Below are positions 1 to 8,824 of a stretch of 64,000 nucleotides of DNA, piece after piece (position 1 is the stretch's first letter; each line of letters opens with the position of its first letter). Where the stretch lies: the NCBI RefSeq assembly GCF_031822435.1, contig NZ_JAVQLW010000005.1:166501-230500 (forward strand). Reading direction: 5' to 3'. Both the position numbers and the translations under genes were made by a program. The notes under the pieces were generated by a model. It saw only the letters and a list, made by a program, of their open reading frames with translations. It was not told where the DNA came from and did no database searches. Source of the stretch: Paracoccus sp. MBLB3053 (GTDB taxonomy: Bacteria; Pseudomonadota; Alphaproteobacteria; Rhodobacterales; Rhodobacteraceae).

Positions 1-1
1 C

Positions 2-337
2 CGTTCGGGGCAGAACATTGTTGTGCTGTCCGGCGAGATCCATCTTGCGACCCGCGCCGAAATGCCGCTTGGCGAAGGTGCGGTCTTGCACCAACTGGTC
101 GCGTCCGGGATTGCCCATCGGCCCCCGCCGAAAGCTTGGGCGCGGTTTCTTGGCGCATTGGCATGGCTTGGCGATGATCCGCTGCCCGGCAGGCATATCC
201 GTGTCGAACGCATCCCGGGTCAGGCCGGTCGGTATGTGGCCGAGCGGAATTACCTGGTTCTCGACCGACGGGCGGGCGAGTGGCGGGCATTCTGGCAGTT
301 CGAGATCAGCGGCGGGTCGCCGGCCCTGACGCTGTGA
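2..337 (+). CDS. C-terminal fragment of an unidentified protein
   Basis: The reading frame is open from the first bases of the window to a TGA at 335-337, so the start lies upstream. An in-frame GTG at 23 could be read as a start, but no ribosome binding site precedes it and coding continues upstream. The visible 111 residues have no signal peptide or membrane segment. They carry a basic, aromatic C-terminal part (around VERIPGQAGRYVAERNYLVL). I do not recognise the family. It converges on the GntR gene, whose stop lies 42 bases away. Coding status is probable from the open frame and codon use only. Confidence 0.55.
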   Translation, partial: RSGQNIVVLSGEIHLATRAEMPLGEGAVLHQLVASGIAHRPPPKAWARFLGALAWLGDDPLPGRHIRVERIPGQAGRYVAERNYLVLDRRAGEWRAFWQFEISGGSPALTL

Positions 338-379
338 TCCCTGCGCCCTTGCCTTTCGGCGGGGCCCCTCGTCTCGCGG

Positions 380-1039
380 TCAGACATCCGCCGTCCGGAT
401 GAATTCCATGCCCTGCGTGATGTCTGCCCGGATCGCCTGAACGAAGCCTTCGCAATCCTGGCGCGCCAGCGCATCTGTTGCGTGCCGGTGATAGTCGTCG
501 GCCAAGGCGCTGGCATCGTATTGACCGCTGATCAACCGCATCGACGGCCCGTATTGCAGCCAGAGGATTTCGATGAGCCTCAGCAATGTCGGCGCGCCGC
601 TGCGGCGGTAGATCAGGAAGTGAAAATCGTAATTGCTCTTCATGTAGAGCTTGAGATCGCCTTCCCGGATCGCTGCGTTCACATTGCCGTCCAGCCGGAC
701 GAGCTCTTTCAGATCGGCCTGGGTCAGGTGGTCGAAGGCGCGTGCTGCCGCTTCCGGTTCAAGCTGGATTCTCGCGAAGAGCACGTCGCGATGATTGGCC
801 ATGCTGAGCTTGGGCACCTCGATCGTTCGGCTGTCGGCAAAGCGCAGCCCGCCTTCGGCCACCAGGCGCCTGATCGCATCCCGGACCGGGATGACGCTCA
901 GGTCATGCTGCGTGGCGATGGCGCGGATCGAAACCCGTTCTCCGGGCATGAACTCGCCTTCGCACAGTTTGCGACTCAGCGCGTGGTGCAACTGATCCGC
1001 TGCGGTGTCGGGAACATAATTGTCCACTTCGATGCCCAC
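380..1039 (-). CDS. GntR-family transcriptional regulator, FCD subfamily
   Basis: A 219-residue one-component regulator. Residues about 10-75 form the winged helix-turn-helix (PGERVSIRAIATQHDLSVIPVRDAIRRL is the classic GntR core). Residues about 85-210 form the all-helical FCD ligand domain, with its usual metal/ligand histidines in YDFHFLIY and DDYHRHA. Family knowledge: FCD regulators usually bind small carboxylates or amino-acid derivatives and often repress the adjacent divergent operon. The start is supported by an AGGAGG at 1045-1050. The gene is divergent from the glutamine-synthetase-like gene at 1130, with paired inverted sites between them, so it most likely controls the amine uptake/catabolism operon. 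The effector is unknown. Confidence 0.93.
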   Translation of the reverse strand: MGIEVDNYVPDTAADQLHHALSRKLCEGEFMPGERVSIRAIATQHDLSVIPVRDAIRRLVAEGGLRFADSRTIEVPKLSMANHRDVLFARIQLEPEAAARAFDHLTQADLKELVRLDGNVNAAIREGDLKLYMKSNYDFHFLIYRRSGAPTLLRLIEILWLQYGPSMRLISGQYDASALADDYHRHATDALARQDCEGFVQAIRADITQGMEFIRTADV

Positions 1040-1063
1040 ATTTGCCTCCTTATATGTTGACGT

Positions 1064-1095
1064 GTGTTATATCACATACTACGGTCATATAACAC
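1064..1095. promoter_or_regulatory. Paired near-palindromic operator, probably for the GntR regulator
   Basis: GTGTTATATCAC at 1064-1075 and GTCATATAACAC at 1084-1095 are reverse complements of each other with one mismatch, and each is itself nearly palindromic. Their centres are 20 bp apart, about two helical turns. GTGTTATAT (1064-1072) and ATATAACAC (1087-1095) form a perfect 9-bp inverted repeat. The site sits between the divergent GntR gene and the ligase gene, where an autoregulatory operator would be expected. Assignment to this regulator is inference from position. Confidence 0.7.
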
Positions 1096-1129
1096 GTGAC
1101 GAAACCTTCCGCGACCCCCGGAGATTCAA

Positions 1130-2461
1130 TTGTCTCATCCCCCCTCCGCCCATGACGCGGCCTACCTTCTTGCTGCGCATTGTGACTTGAACGGAGTGTT
1201 CCGTGGCAAGCGTCTTCCCTTGTCGGCCGCCGAAAAGCTGGCATCGGGTGGCATTCGCATGCCGATGTCCTCGATCGGGGTGGATATCTGGGGCACGGAT
1301 GTCATCGGCAATTCGCTGACCTTCGACCAGGGTGATCTGGACGGGATCGTCGAACCGACCGGGCGGGGGCCTCTGCCGCTGGCCTTCGGCGCGACGCCCG
1401 CGATGTTCACGCCGATGTGGATGCGCAAGGAGGATGGCGAGCCCTTTTTCGGGGACCCGCGCCGCACCCTTGCCGCCGTGATCGGGCAATTCGAGGAAAT
1501 GGGACTGAGGCCCGTCGTCGCGACCGAGGTCGAGTTCTATCTGGTCGATCCCGCCGCCCCCGCCGCGCGCCCGCTGAGCGTGCCGGATGTCGGCCATGCC
1601 GATTGCAGCGACACGATCTATTCGATGTCCGAACTGGCCGGCGTCGATGCTTTCCTGAACGAAGTTTACGCGGTTGCCGAAGATTGCGGCGTCGCGGTCG
1701 ATGGTGCGACTTCGGAAAGCGGGCCGGGGCAGTTCGAATTCAACCTGATGCATGGGCCCGACGCGCTGAAGGTCGCGGATGACACTGTCCTGTTCAAGCA
1801 GATCGTGCGCAGCGCTGCGCGCCGTCATGGCTTTGCCGCCAGCTTCATGGCCAAGCCCTATGCCGAGCATTCCGGCAGCGGGCTGCATGTCCATTTCAGC
1901 CTGCTCGACGGCGAAGGCCGGAACATCTTCGACGATGGCACGCGCGAAGGGACGGCGGCGATGCGCCATGCGGTCGGCGGAGTTCTGGCGGCAATGCATG
2001 ACTGCACCCTGATCTTTGCCCCGCACCAGAATTCGTACCGTCGGTTGCGTCCGGGGACGCTTGCTCCGACGGTGGCCGCCTGGGGCTATGAGAACCGCAC
2101 GGCCGCCTTGCGCATTCCCGGCGGCCCGCCCGTCGCACGCCGGATCGAGCATCGCGTCTCGGGTGCGGATGCCAACCCCTATCTGGTCATCGCAGCCATC
2201 CTGGCCGCAGCTCTGGACGGGATCGAGGCAGGGCAGGAGCCCCCTGCGCCTGCCGACGGAAATGTCCACGATTCCGATGCGCCGCAAATTCCCGCCGACT
2301 GGCGCAGCGCGCTGTCCGTATTCGAGACGAGCCCGAAGGTCGCGCGGCTGTTCCACCCGGAGTTCATCGCCATGTTCGCCGCCTGCAAGCGGCAGGAGCT
2401 GGACGTGTTCGAGCGCGAGATCACCGCGCTTGAATATCACAGCTACCTGCACACGGTCTGA
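1130..2461 (+). CDS. Glutamine-synthetase-family ligase (gamma-glutamyl-amine synthetase type)
   Basis: A 443-residue class I glutamine-synthetase fold protein of the PuuA/GlnT/IpuC group, which uses ATP to join glutamate to an amine. Visible active-site elements are TEVEFYLV, ESGPGQFEFNL, the HSGSGLHVHFSL histidines, NRTAALRIPGG and IEHRVSGADANPY, all intact. The start is TTG at 1130 with GGAG six bases upstream; the next in-frame ATG would remove the N-terminal beta-grasp. It is 6 bp from the oxidase gene, so the pair recalls puuA-puuB of putrescine breakdown. The amine substrate cannot be read from sequence: putrescine, ethanolamine-like or alkylamines are all possible. Confidence 0.88.
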   Translation: MSHPPSAHDAAYLLAAHCDLNGVFRGKRLPLSAAEKLASGGIRMPMSSIGVDIWGTDVIGNSLTFDQGDLDGIVEPTGRGPLPLAFGATPAMFTPMWMRKEDGEPFFGDPRRTLAAVIGQFEEMGLRPVVATEVEFYLVDPAAPAARPLSVPDVGHADCSDTIYSMSELAGVDAFLNEVYAVAEDCGVAVDGATSESGPGQFEFNLMHGPDALKVADDTVLFKQIVRSAARRHGFAASFMAKPYAEHSGSGLHVHFSLLDGEGRNIFDDGTREGTAAMRHAVGGVLAAMHDCTLIFAPHQNSYRRLRPGTLAPTVAAWGYENRTAALRIPGGPPVARRIEHRVSGADANPYLVIAAILAAALDGIEAGQEPPAPADGNVHDSDAPQIPADWRSALSVFETSPKVARLFHPEFIAMFAACKRQELDVFEREITALEYHSYLHTV

Positions 2462-2466
2462 CACTC

Positions 2467-3756
2467 ATGGCCGAGGCACATACCACATCCTATTACGCCG
2501 CTACGGCAAACCAATACGCCCCATTCCCCCGGCTGGCGGGCGAGATCGACGCCGATGTCGTCGTGATCGGCGGCGGCTTCACCGGGGTCAACAGCGCCCT
2601 GGAACTGGCCGATCGCGGTTTCCGCGTCGTCCTCCTTGAAGCCAACCGCATCGGTTGGGGCGCCACTGGCCGCAATGGCGGGCAGATCACCGGCTCGCTT
2701 TCGGGCGACAAGGCCATGGCGCGCGAGTTTCGCCGCTCGCTCGGTGCAGAGGCCGAGGATTTCGTCTGGAACCTGCGCTGGCGCGGGCACGAGATCATCC
2801 GCAAGCGCGTCAGCCGTTTCGGCATCGATTGCGATCTGAAGCCCGGCCATATCCAGACCGCCTGCGCGCCCGCTCATCTGCCCGAATTGCGCGACATGCA
2901 CCTGGAGGCGGTGCGGCGCGGCATGGGAGATGAGGTCGAATTTGTCGAGCAGGACCGGATCGGCGAAATCGTCGCCTCTCCCATCTATCTGGGCGGGCTG
3001 CTGAACCGGCGCAACATGCACGTGCATTCGCTGAACCTTTGCCTTGGCGAGGCGCAGGCAGCGGCCGGGCTGGGGGTCCGCCTGTTCGAGGACAGCCGTG
3101 TCCTGCGCATCGAGGAGGTCCCACGACCCGTCGTCATCACGGCGCAGGGCCGCGTCACGGCCGACAAGGTGCTGCTTGCCGGAAATGCCTATCACAGGCT
3201 CGGCAAGGGGCAGATGCGGGGCGCGCTGTTTCCCGCGGCGCTCGGGATCGTCGCGACCGAACCGCTGTCCGAAGATGTCGCGCGGCAGATCAATCCGCAG
3301 GATCTCGCGGTCTATGACAATCGCTTCGTCCTGGATTACCATCGCCTGACCGCCGACAGGCGGCTGATATTCGGCGGCGGCACAAATTATTCGGGCCGTC
3401 CCAGCCGCGACATTGCGGCCGAGTTGCGGCCCTCGATCGAGCGGACCTTTCCCCAGCTCAGGGGCATCGGGATCGAGTTCGGCTGGTCGGGCCTCGCCGG
3501 GATCATCGTCAATCGCATTCCGCATCTTGGTCGCGTCGGGCCGAACATCTTCTACGCCGAGGGCTATTCGGGCCACGGCATCGCAACCACCCATATCGTC
3601 GCCGAGATCATGGCCGAGGCCATCTCGGGCACCATGCGGGAATTCGATGTCTTTGCGGGCGTGCGCCATATGCGCCTGCCGCTTGGGACATGGGCCGGCC
3701 AGCAGGCCATCGCCCTTGGCATGTTCTACTACCGGCTAAAGGAGCGGTTCCGATAG
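2467..3756 (+). CDS. FAD-dependent oxidoreductase (gamma-glutamylputrescine oxidase-like)
   Basis: A 429-residue D-amino-acid-oxidase-type flavoprotein. The N-terminal dinucleotide fold is VVIGGGFTGVNSALELADRG, followed by WGATGRNGGQI, characteristic of the PuuB/OrdL family. The C-terminal FAD-contact region is YAEGYSGHGIATTHI. It probably oxidises the gamma-glutamylated amine made by the preceding ligase to an aldehyde, releasing ammonia and hydrogen peroxide. It lies 5 bp after the ligase stop, clearly in the same operon. It is cytoplasmic, with no signal peptide. The PuuC-type aldehyde dehydrogenase and PuuD hydrolase that normally complete this route are not in the window. Confidence 0.88.
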   Translation: MAEAHTTSYYAATANQYAPFPRLAGEIDADVVVIGGGFTGVNSALELADRGFRVVLLEANRIGWGATGRNGGQITGSLSGDKAMAREFRRSLGAEAEDFVWNLRWRGHEIIRKRVSRFGIDCDLKPGHIQTACAPAHLPELRDMHLEAVRRGMGDEVEFVEQDRIGEIVASPIYLGGLLNRRNMHVHSLNLCLGEAQAAAGLGVRLFEDSRVLRIEEVPRPVVITAQGRVTADKVLLAGNAYHRLGKGQMRGALFPAALGIVATEPLSEDVARQINPQDLAVYDNRFVLDYHRLTADRRLIFGGGTNYSGRPSRDIAAELRPSIERTFPQLRGIGIEFGWSGLAGIIVNRIPHLGRVGPNIFYAEGYSGHGIATTHIVAEIMAEAISGTMREFDVFAGVRHMRLPLGTWAGQQAIALGMFYYRLKERFR

Positions 3757-3819
3757 CCATTCGTCCAGCATAGCGAGAAGCGCGAAACGCGCCGCAACCC
3801 CCAACGCAGAGGTTACACG

Positions 3820-5412
3820 ATGAATAAAGGAAAGGTCACAGCCATGCCCGGAAGCGGCGCGATGTCCCGGCGGGGTTTCATGTCGACAAGCGCTGCGCTG
3901 GGTCTGGCGCTTGGCGCGGGCGGCACGCTTTTGCCCGGTCTTGCCCGGGCGCAATCCGAAACACCGGTCAAAGGCGGAAAGCTGCGCGCAGGAATTCTTG
4001 GCGCGACGTCGAATACCAACGACCCGGCCCTGCGCACCGATGAATTCGGCGTCATGGCCGCCTATACGACATTCAACCATCTGGTCGAGCTGAAGGCCGA
4101 CAAGACGATCGAGCCCGAGCTGGCCGAAAGCTGGGAAGCCAAGCCCGGTGCGACCGAATGGGTCTTCAACCTGCGCAAGGGCGTCGAATTCCACAATGGC
4201 AAGACGCTCGATGCCAATGACGTGATCTATTCGATCAACCGCCACAGGGGCGAGGCCTCGCAATCCGGCGCCAAAAGCCTGATGGCCGCGATCACCGACA
4301 TCAAGGCGCTGGACAGCCACCAGATCCTCGTGACACTGGACAGCCCGAATGCGGATCTGCCCTTCAACTTCTCGGGCGACCATCTGGCGATTTCTCCTGC
4401 CGATTACGAAGACTGGATGAAGCCCGTGGGGACCGGTGGCTATGTCCAGACCTCGTTCGAGCCGGGTGTCCGCGCCACTTGGACCCGCAACCCGAACTAC
4501 TGGAAAGAGGGTCGCGCCCATGTCGACGAGGTCGAGTTCCTCATCCTGAACGATCCGCAGGCACGCCTGGCCGCCCTGCAATCGGGGCAGATCGACGCGC
4601 TTGGCCTTGTCGACCCGGCTGCGGTCGAGCTGCTGCGCGGCATTCCGGGGGTGCAGGTCGTCAACAGCGCCGGTGGCCAGTTCTGGAGCTATGCGCTGAA
4701 CTGCCGCAAGGGCCCCTTCACCGATCCGAACCTGCGCATGGCGATGAAATACGGCATCGACCGGCAGAAGATCCTCGACCTGGTGCTGCGCGGCAATGGC
4801 GCGCTGGGGAATGACCAGCCGCTGGCCAAGACCGATCCGTTCTTCAACCCGGAACTGGCCCAGCGTCCCTATGACCCCGACCAGGCGCTGCATTATCTCA
4901 AGAAGGCCGGGATGGAGAGTTTCGCGATCAAGCTTGATACCTCTGACGCGACCTTCGCGAACTCGGCCAATGTCGGGCAGATCTACGCTCAGGGCGCAAA
5001 GAAGGGCGGCATCGATCTCGAGGTCGTTCGCCAGCCCGCGGATGGCTACTGGGATCAGGTCTGGCTGAACGTCGATCACCCGATGACCACCGGCGTATGG
5101 ATGGGCCGGCCGACCGCTGACATGATCATGTCGATGGTCTATGCCTCGAAGGCGCCGTGGAACGAGGCGTTCTGGGGCAATGCACGTTTCGACGAGCTGC
5201 TGACGTCTGCGCGGGGCGAGCTGGACCAGGCCAAGCGCAAGGCGATGTATTGGGAAATGCAGGCGCTGATCCATGAGGATGGCGGCCATGTCGTTCCGGT
5301 CTTTGCCGATTTCATCGACGCCTATGGTCCACGCGTCCGCGGGCTCGAGGCCAGCCCTTCCTGGTACCTGATGGGGGCACGCTTCACCGAGCGGGTCTGG
5401 CTGGACGGCTGA
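3820..5412 (+). CDS. Peptide/opine-type ABC transporter substrate-binding protein (SBP family 5)
   Basis: A 530-residue periplasmic binding protein of the DppA/OppA class. A twin-arginine-type signal is visible at about residues 15-45 (MSRRGFMSTSAALGLALGAGG... ending ALARA-like before QSETP), so it is probably exported folded. Family landmarks are the LAESWE segment and FNLRKGVEFHNGKTLDANDVIYSI in the first lobe. The ATG at 3820 has GAGG eight bases upstream. The 63-bp gap after the oxidase holds a small GCGCG-AAA-CGCGC hairpin (3780-3792), possibly boosting or tuning expression of this gene. It supplies the ligand to the two permeases that follow 4 bp downstream. Confidence 0.92.
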   Translation: MNKGKVTAMPGSGAMSRRGFMSTSAALGLALGAGGTLLPGLARAQSETPVKGGKLRAGILGATSNTNDPALRTDEFGVMAAYTTFNHLVELKADKTIEPELAESWEAKPGATEWVFNLRKGVEFHNGKTLDANDVIYSINRHRGEASQSGAKSLMAAITDIKALDSHQILVTLDSPNADLPFNFSGDHLAISPADYEDWMKPVGTGGYVQTSFEPGVRATWTRNPNYWKEGRAHVDEVEFLILNDPQARLAALQSGQIDALGLVDPAAVELLRGIPGVQVVNSAGGQFWSYALNCRKGPFTDPNLRMAMKYGIDRQKILDLVLRGNGALGNDQPLAKTDPFFNPELAQRPYDPDQALHYLKKAGMESFAIKLDTSDATFANSANVGQIYAQGAKKGGIDLEVVRQPADGYWDQVWLNVDHPMTTGVWMGRPTADMIMSMVYASKAPWNEAFWGNARFDELLTSARGELDQAKRKAMYWEMQALIHEDGGHVVPVFADFIDAYGPRVRGLEASPSWYLMGARFTERVWLDG

Positions 5413-5416
5413 GGGC

Positions 5417-6364
5417 ATGACGACCTACCTGTTGAAACGTCTGCTTGCCGGGGTGCTGCTGGTCTTGGGGGCCAGCGCCATCCTGTTCTTCGCGGGCGAG
5501 CTTTTGCCGGGTGATTTCGCGAGCCGGATGCTTGGCTCGCAAGCCACCCCCGAGGCGGTCGAGGCGCTGCGGCAGTCGCGCGGCCTCGACCAGCCGGCCC
5601 TGACCCGCTATCTCGCGTGGCTCGGCGGGTTGTTCCAGGGGGATCTGGGAACCTCGCTGACGAACGGGCGCGAGATCGGGCCGCTGATTGCGACGCGGCT
5701 TTCGAATACCCTGACCCTTGCCGGTCTTGCCGCGCTTGTCGCGGTGCCCTTCGCGGTGGGTCTGGGCACGCTTGCGGCGATGTATCGCAACACCTGGTTC
5801 GACAGGCTGGTGCTGATGCTGTCGATGGTGACGGTCGCGACGCCGGAGTTCTTCTTCGCCTATCTCGCCATCGCCTTCTTCGCTGTGCAGCTGCACCTTC
5901 TGCCCTCGATCTCGATCGTGACCTCCGAGATGAGCCTGGCCGAGAAACTGCCCCTGCTGATCCTGCCGGTCATGACATTGGTCGTGACGACCTCGGCCCA
6001 TATGATCCGCCTCACGCGAGCCAGCCTGATCGCGGTGATGGACAGCGAATATGCCGGGACGGCAATGCTGAAGGGCCTGCCGCAATGGAAGATCGTGCTG
6101 CGCCACCTGCTTCCCAACGCGATGAGTCCGATTGCCGCTGTCGTCGTGCTGAACCTCGCCGACCTCATCGTGGGGCTGATCATCGTCGAGGCGATCTTCG
6201 CCTATCCCGGCATGGGCCAGCTGATGGTCGATTCCGTGGCCAAGCAGGATGTCACCGTGGTGCAGGCCTGCGGGCTGATCTTTGCCGTGACCTATATCGT
6301 CCTGAACATGATCGCCGACTTGCTGGCGATCCTGCTTAACCCGAGGCTGAGGTATCGGTCATGA
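5417..6364 (+). CDS. ABC transporter permease, DppB type
   Basis: A 315-residue inner-membrane permease. It begins TTYLLKRLLAGVLLVLGASAILFF, the usual first helix of DppB/OppB proteins, and has about six transmembrane segments. The EAA-loop region is near residues 205-225 (EYAGTAMLKGLPQWKIVLRHLLPNA), where the ATPase docks. The start is 4 bp after the binding-protein stop and its own stop overlaps the next start by 4 bp (ATGA). It pairs with the DppC-type permease to form the channel. Confidence 0.93.
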   Translation: MTTYLLKRLLAGVLLVLGASAILFFAGELLPGDFASRMLGSQATPEAVEALRQSRGLDQPALTRYLAWLGGLFQGDLGTSLTNGREIGPLIATRLSNTLTLAGLAALVAVPFAVGLGTLAAMYRNTWFDRLVLMLSMVTVATPEFFFAYLAIAFFAVQLHLLPSISIVTSEMSLAEKLPLLILPVMTLVVTTSAHMIRLTRASLIAVMDSEYAGTAMLKGLPQWKIVLRHLLPNAMSPIAAVVVLNLADLIVGLIIVEAIFAYPGMGQLMVDSVAKQDVTVVQACGLIFAVTYIVLNMIADLLAILLNPRLRYRS

Positions 6365-7200
6365 TGCTTTCCGACGCCCGCCCCCCGCGTCTTCGGCGAC
6401 TGCGTTTGGGATGGCTGCCCGTCACCCTGGCTGCCGCATTCTGCGGGCTGTGCCTGATCGCCGCGCTTTTCGCGCCCTGGATCGCGCCCTTTGATCAGGC
6501 CGAAATGGTCGGCATGCCATGGCAGCCGCCAGATGCAACCAACTGGCTGGGCACAGATCAGCTGGGGCGCGACATGCTTTCGCGCATCATCCATGGCGCA
6601 AGGACCTCGATCGGGCTGTCGCTTGCGATTGTTTCGCTTGCTTTTGCGATTGGCGTGTCGCTGGGGCTCTTTGCCGTCGCATTGGGCGGATGGGTGGACC
6701 AGCTAGTCAGCCGCACCGTCGATCTGTTCATGTCGCTGCCGCCGCTTGTGCTGGCCTTGCTTGCGATAAGCATCACTGGCACCTCGCTGATCACCCTGAC
6801 CGTCGTGGCGGCGCTTCTTGCCGCGCTGCGCGTGTTCCGGCTGACGCGATCGCTTGGGCTCGACATAGCCTCGCGCGATTTCGTCGATGTGGCACGTCTG
6901 CGCGGGGACAGCACCTGGTCCATCATGCGGCGCGAGATCCTGCCCAATGCGGCCGTGCCCCTGATCGCGGAATTCGGTCTGCGCTTCGTCTTCGCCTTCC
7001 TTTTCGTGGCCTCGCTGTCCTTTCTGGGACTGGGCGTCCAGCCGCCGACGGCGGATTGGGGCGGGATGGTGCGCGAAAACGTCGGGGCGTTCAATTACGG
7101 ACATATGTCGCCTCTGATCCCGGCAGGCTTCATCGCGCTTCTGGCGATTTCGGTGAACCTGATCGGAGATTGGTTCGTCGAGAAATGGGGACGGATGTGA
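6361..7200 (+). CDS. ABC transporter permease, DppC type
   Basis: A 279-residue second permease. It has the N-terminal leader and first helix typical of DppC (about residues 15-40), then the conserved TNWLGTDQLGRDMLSRIIHGARTS segment, five further helices, and an EAA loop around DVARLRGDSTWSIMRREILPN. The C-terminal SFLGLGVQPPTADWGGMV is a family signature. It overlaps the upstream permease by 4 bp, and its TGA shares a base with the next ATG (TGATG at 7198-7202), indicating translational coupling. Confidence 0.93.
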   Translation: MMLSDARPPRLRRLRLGWLPVTLAAAFCGLCLIAALFAPWIAPFDQAEMVGMPWQPPDATNWLGTDQLGRDMLSRIIHGARTSIGLSLAIVSLAFAIGVSLGLFAVALGGWVDQLVSRTVDLFMSLPPLVLALLAISITGTSLITLTVVAALLAALRVFRLTRSLGLDIASRDFVDVARLRGDSTWSIMRREILPNAAVPLIAEFGLRFVFAFLFVASLSFLGLGVQPPTADWGGMVRENVGAFNYGHMSPLIPAGFIALLAISVNLIGDWFVEKWGRM

Positions 7201-8810
7201 TGCCAAACGACCTGCTACGCGTTCGCGGTCTCTGTATCGATGCCCCGGGGGCCGATGGAGCGATCCGGATCGCCCATGATATCGACCTCGACCTGCAGCG
7301 CGGCGAGGTGCTTGCGCTGATCGGGGAATCCGGCGCCGGCAAGTCCACGATCGGCATTGCCGCATTGGGCGCGGGTCGCGGCGGGGCCTATTTCGCGGCC
7401 GGCAGCGTGCTGCTCGACGGCGAGGACGTCATGGCCGGGGGTGCCGCGCGGCTGCGCGCGATCCGGGGCCGCCGCGTGGCCTATGTCGCCCAATCCGCCG
7501 CCTCGGCCTTCAATCCGGCGCATCGTCTGATCGATCAGGTGACCGAAACCGTGATCAGCCGCGGGCTGATGGATCGGGCCGCTGCCCGCGCCCGAGCCAT
7601 CGAACTGTTTCGCAAGCTGGGCCTGCCCTCGCCCGAAACATTCGGAAACAAGTTTCCCCATCAGGCTTCCGGCGGGCAATTGCAGCGCGCGATGACCGCA
7701 ATGGCGATCTGCGCGGGCCCCGAACTGATCGTCTTCGACGAGCCGACCACCGCGCTGGATGTGACGACGCAGATCGAGGTGCTGCTGTCCATCCGGCAGG
7801 CCATCCGGGATGAAGGCATGGCCGCGATCTATATCTCGCATGACCTTGCCCTGGTCGCGCAGATCGCGGATCGCATCATGGTCCTGCGTCAGGGCAAGAT
7901 CGTCGAAACCGGTCCGACTCGCGCCATCATCGAAGCGCCGCAACAGGATTACACGCGCCGCCTGATCGCAGTTGCAAGCGCCGATCTTGGTCATCGCGAG
8001 CCTTGCCCGGCCATGCTCGAGATCAGCCATGTCAGCGCAAGCTACGGCCGCGTGCCTGTGCTGCACAATATCAGCCTGAGCGTGGCGAAAGGGCGGACGC
8101 TGGCGCTGGTCGGTGAATCCGGTTCGGGCAAGTCCACGCTTGGAAAAGTGGTCGCGGGCCTGTTGCAACCCGACGCGGGCAACGTGACGCTGGCAGATCG
8201 GGTCCTGTCGCCCGGATTGAGAAAACGCTCACGGCAGGACCTGCGCGACATCCAGATGGTCCACCAGAACCCGGATCTGGCGTTGAACCCGCGCCAAACT
8301 GTCGGCGCCTCGATCGCGCAGGCGGTCGCCAAGTTCCAGGGTCTGGCGAAACGCGATTGCGCGCAGGAAGTGGCGAGGCTGCTTGAACAGGTCAATCTTG
8401 ACCCTGCCCTTGCCTCGCGGCTGCCGCATGCGCTTTCGGGCGGGCAGAAGCAACGGATCTGCATTGCCCGTGCCCTGGCCGCGAAGCCGCGCCTGATCAT
8501 CTGCGACGAAGTCACCAGCGCGCTTGATCCGTTGGTCGCCGAAGGCGTGCAGAGCCTGTTGCGCAAGCTGCAGGATGAAGCGGGCGTGTCCTATCTGTTC
8601 ATCACCCATGATTTTGCCGCAGTTCGGGCCATGGCGGATGAGGTCGCCGTGATGCGTGACGGCTTGGTGATCGCTCATGGCCCGACAGAATGGGTGCTGA
8701 ATGCCCCGCAGGATGCATACACGGAAAAATTGATCAGCTCGGTTCCGGAACTTCGGGTGGGCTGGTTGGACGAGATCGTTTCGGCGCGCGCCGAACAAAG
8801 ACCTGCATGA
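7200..8810 (+). CDS. ABC transporter fused double ATP-binding protein (DppD-DppF type)
   Basis: A 536-residue cytoplasmic ATPase carrying two complete nucleotide-binding domains, energising the importer encoded upstream. First domain: Walker A GESGAGKST at about residues 42-50, signature ASGGQLQRA, Walker B ELIVFDEPTT, switch ISHD. Second domain: Walker A GESGSGKST near residue 304, signature LSGGQKQR, Walker B LIICDEVTS, switch ITHD. The ATG at 7200 was chosen because it overlaps the permease stop; the open frame runs upstream to 6519, but only as a shadow of the permease genes. Dpp systems often keep DppD and DppF as separate proteins; here they are one polypeptide. Confidence 0.92.
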   Translation: MPNDLLRVRGLCIDAPGADGAIRIAHDIDLDLQRGEVLALIGESGAGKSTIGIAALGAGRGGAYFAAGSVLLDGEDVMAGGAARLRAIRGRRVAYVAQSAASAFNPAHRLIDQVTETVISRGLMDRAAARARAIELFRKLGLPSPETFGNKFPHQASGGQLQRAMTAMAICAGPELIVFDEPTTALDVTTQIEVLLSIRQAIRDEGMAAIYISHDLALVAQIADRIMVLRQGKIVETGPTRAIIEAPQQDYTRRLIAVASADLGHREPCPAMLEISHVSASYGRVPVLHNISLSVAKGRTLALVGESGSGKSTLGKVVAGLLQPDAGNVTLADRVLSPGLRKRSRQDLRDIQMVHQNPDLALNPRQTVGASIAQAVAKFQGLAKRDCAQEVARLLEQVNLDPALASRLPHALSGGQKQRICIARALAAKPRLIICDEVTSALDPLVAEGVQSLLRKLQDEAGVSYLFITHDFAAVRAMADEVAVMRDGLVIAHGPTEWVLNAPQDAYTEKLISSVPELRVGWLDEIVSARAEQRPA

Positions 8811-8824
8811 ACGGAGATAATGAC

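Noticed and set aside
1085..2464. 459-codon minus-strand frame
   Set aside because: Antisense to the glutamine-synthetase-like gene, whose catalytic motifs are all intact.
3736..5418. 560-codon minus-strand frame
   Set aside because: Shadow of the ABC binding protein gene, which has a signal peptide and clear family motifs on the plus strand.
6519..7199. N-terminal extension of the double ATPase
   Set aside because: The extra codons overlap the DppC-type permease gene in another frame and show no ATPase homology; ATG 7200 has the usual coupled overlap.
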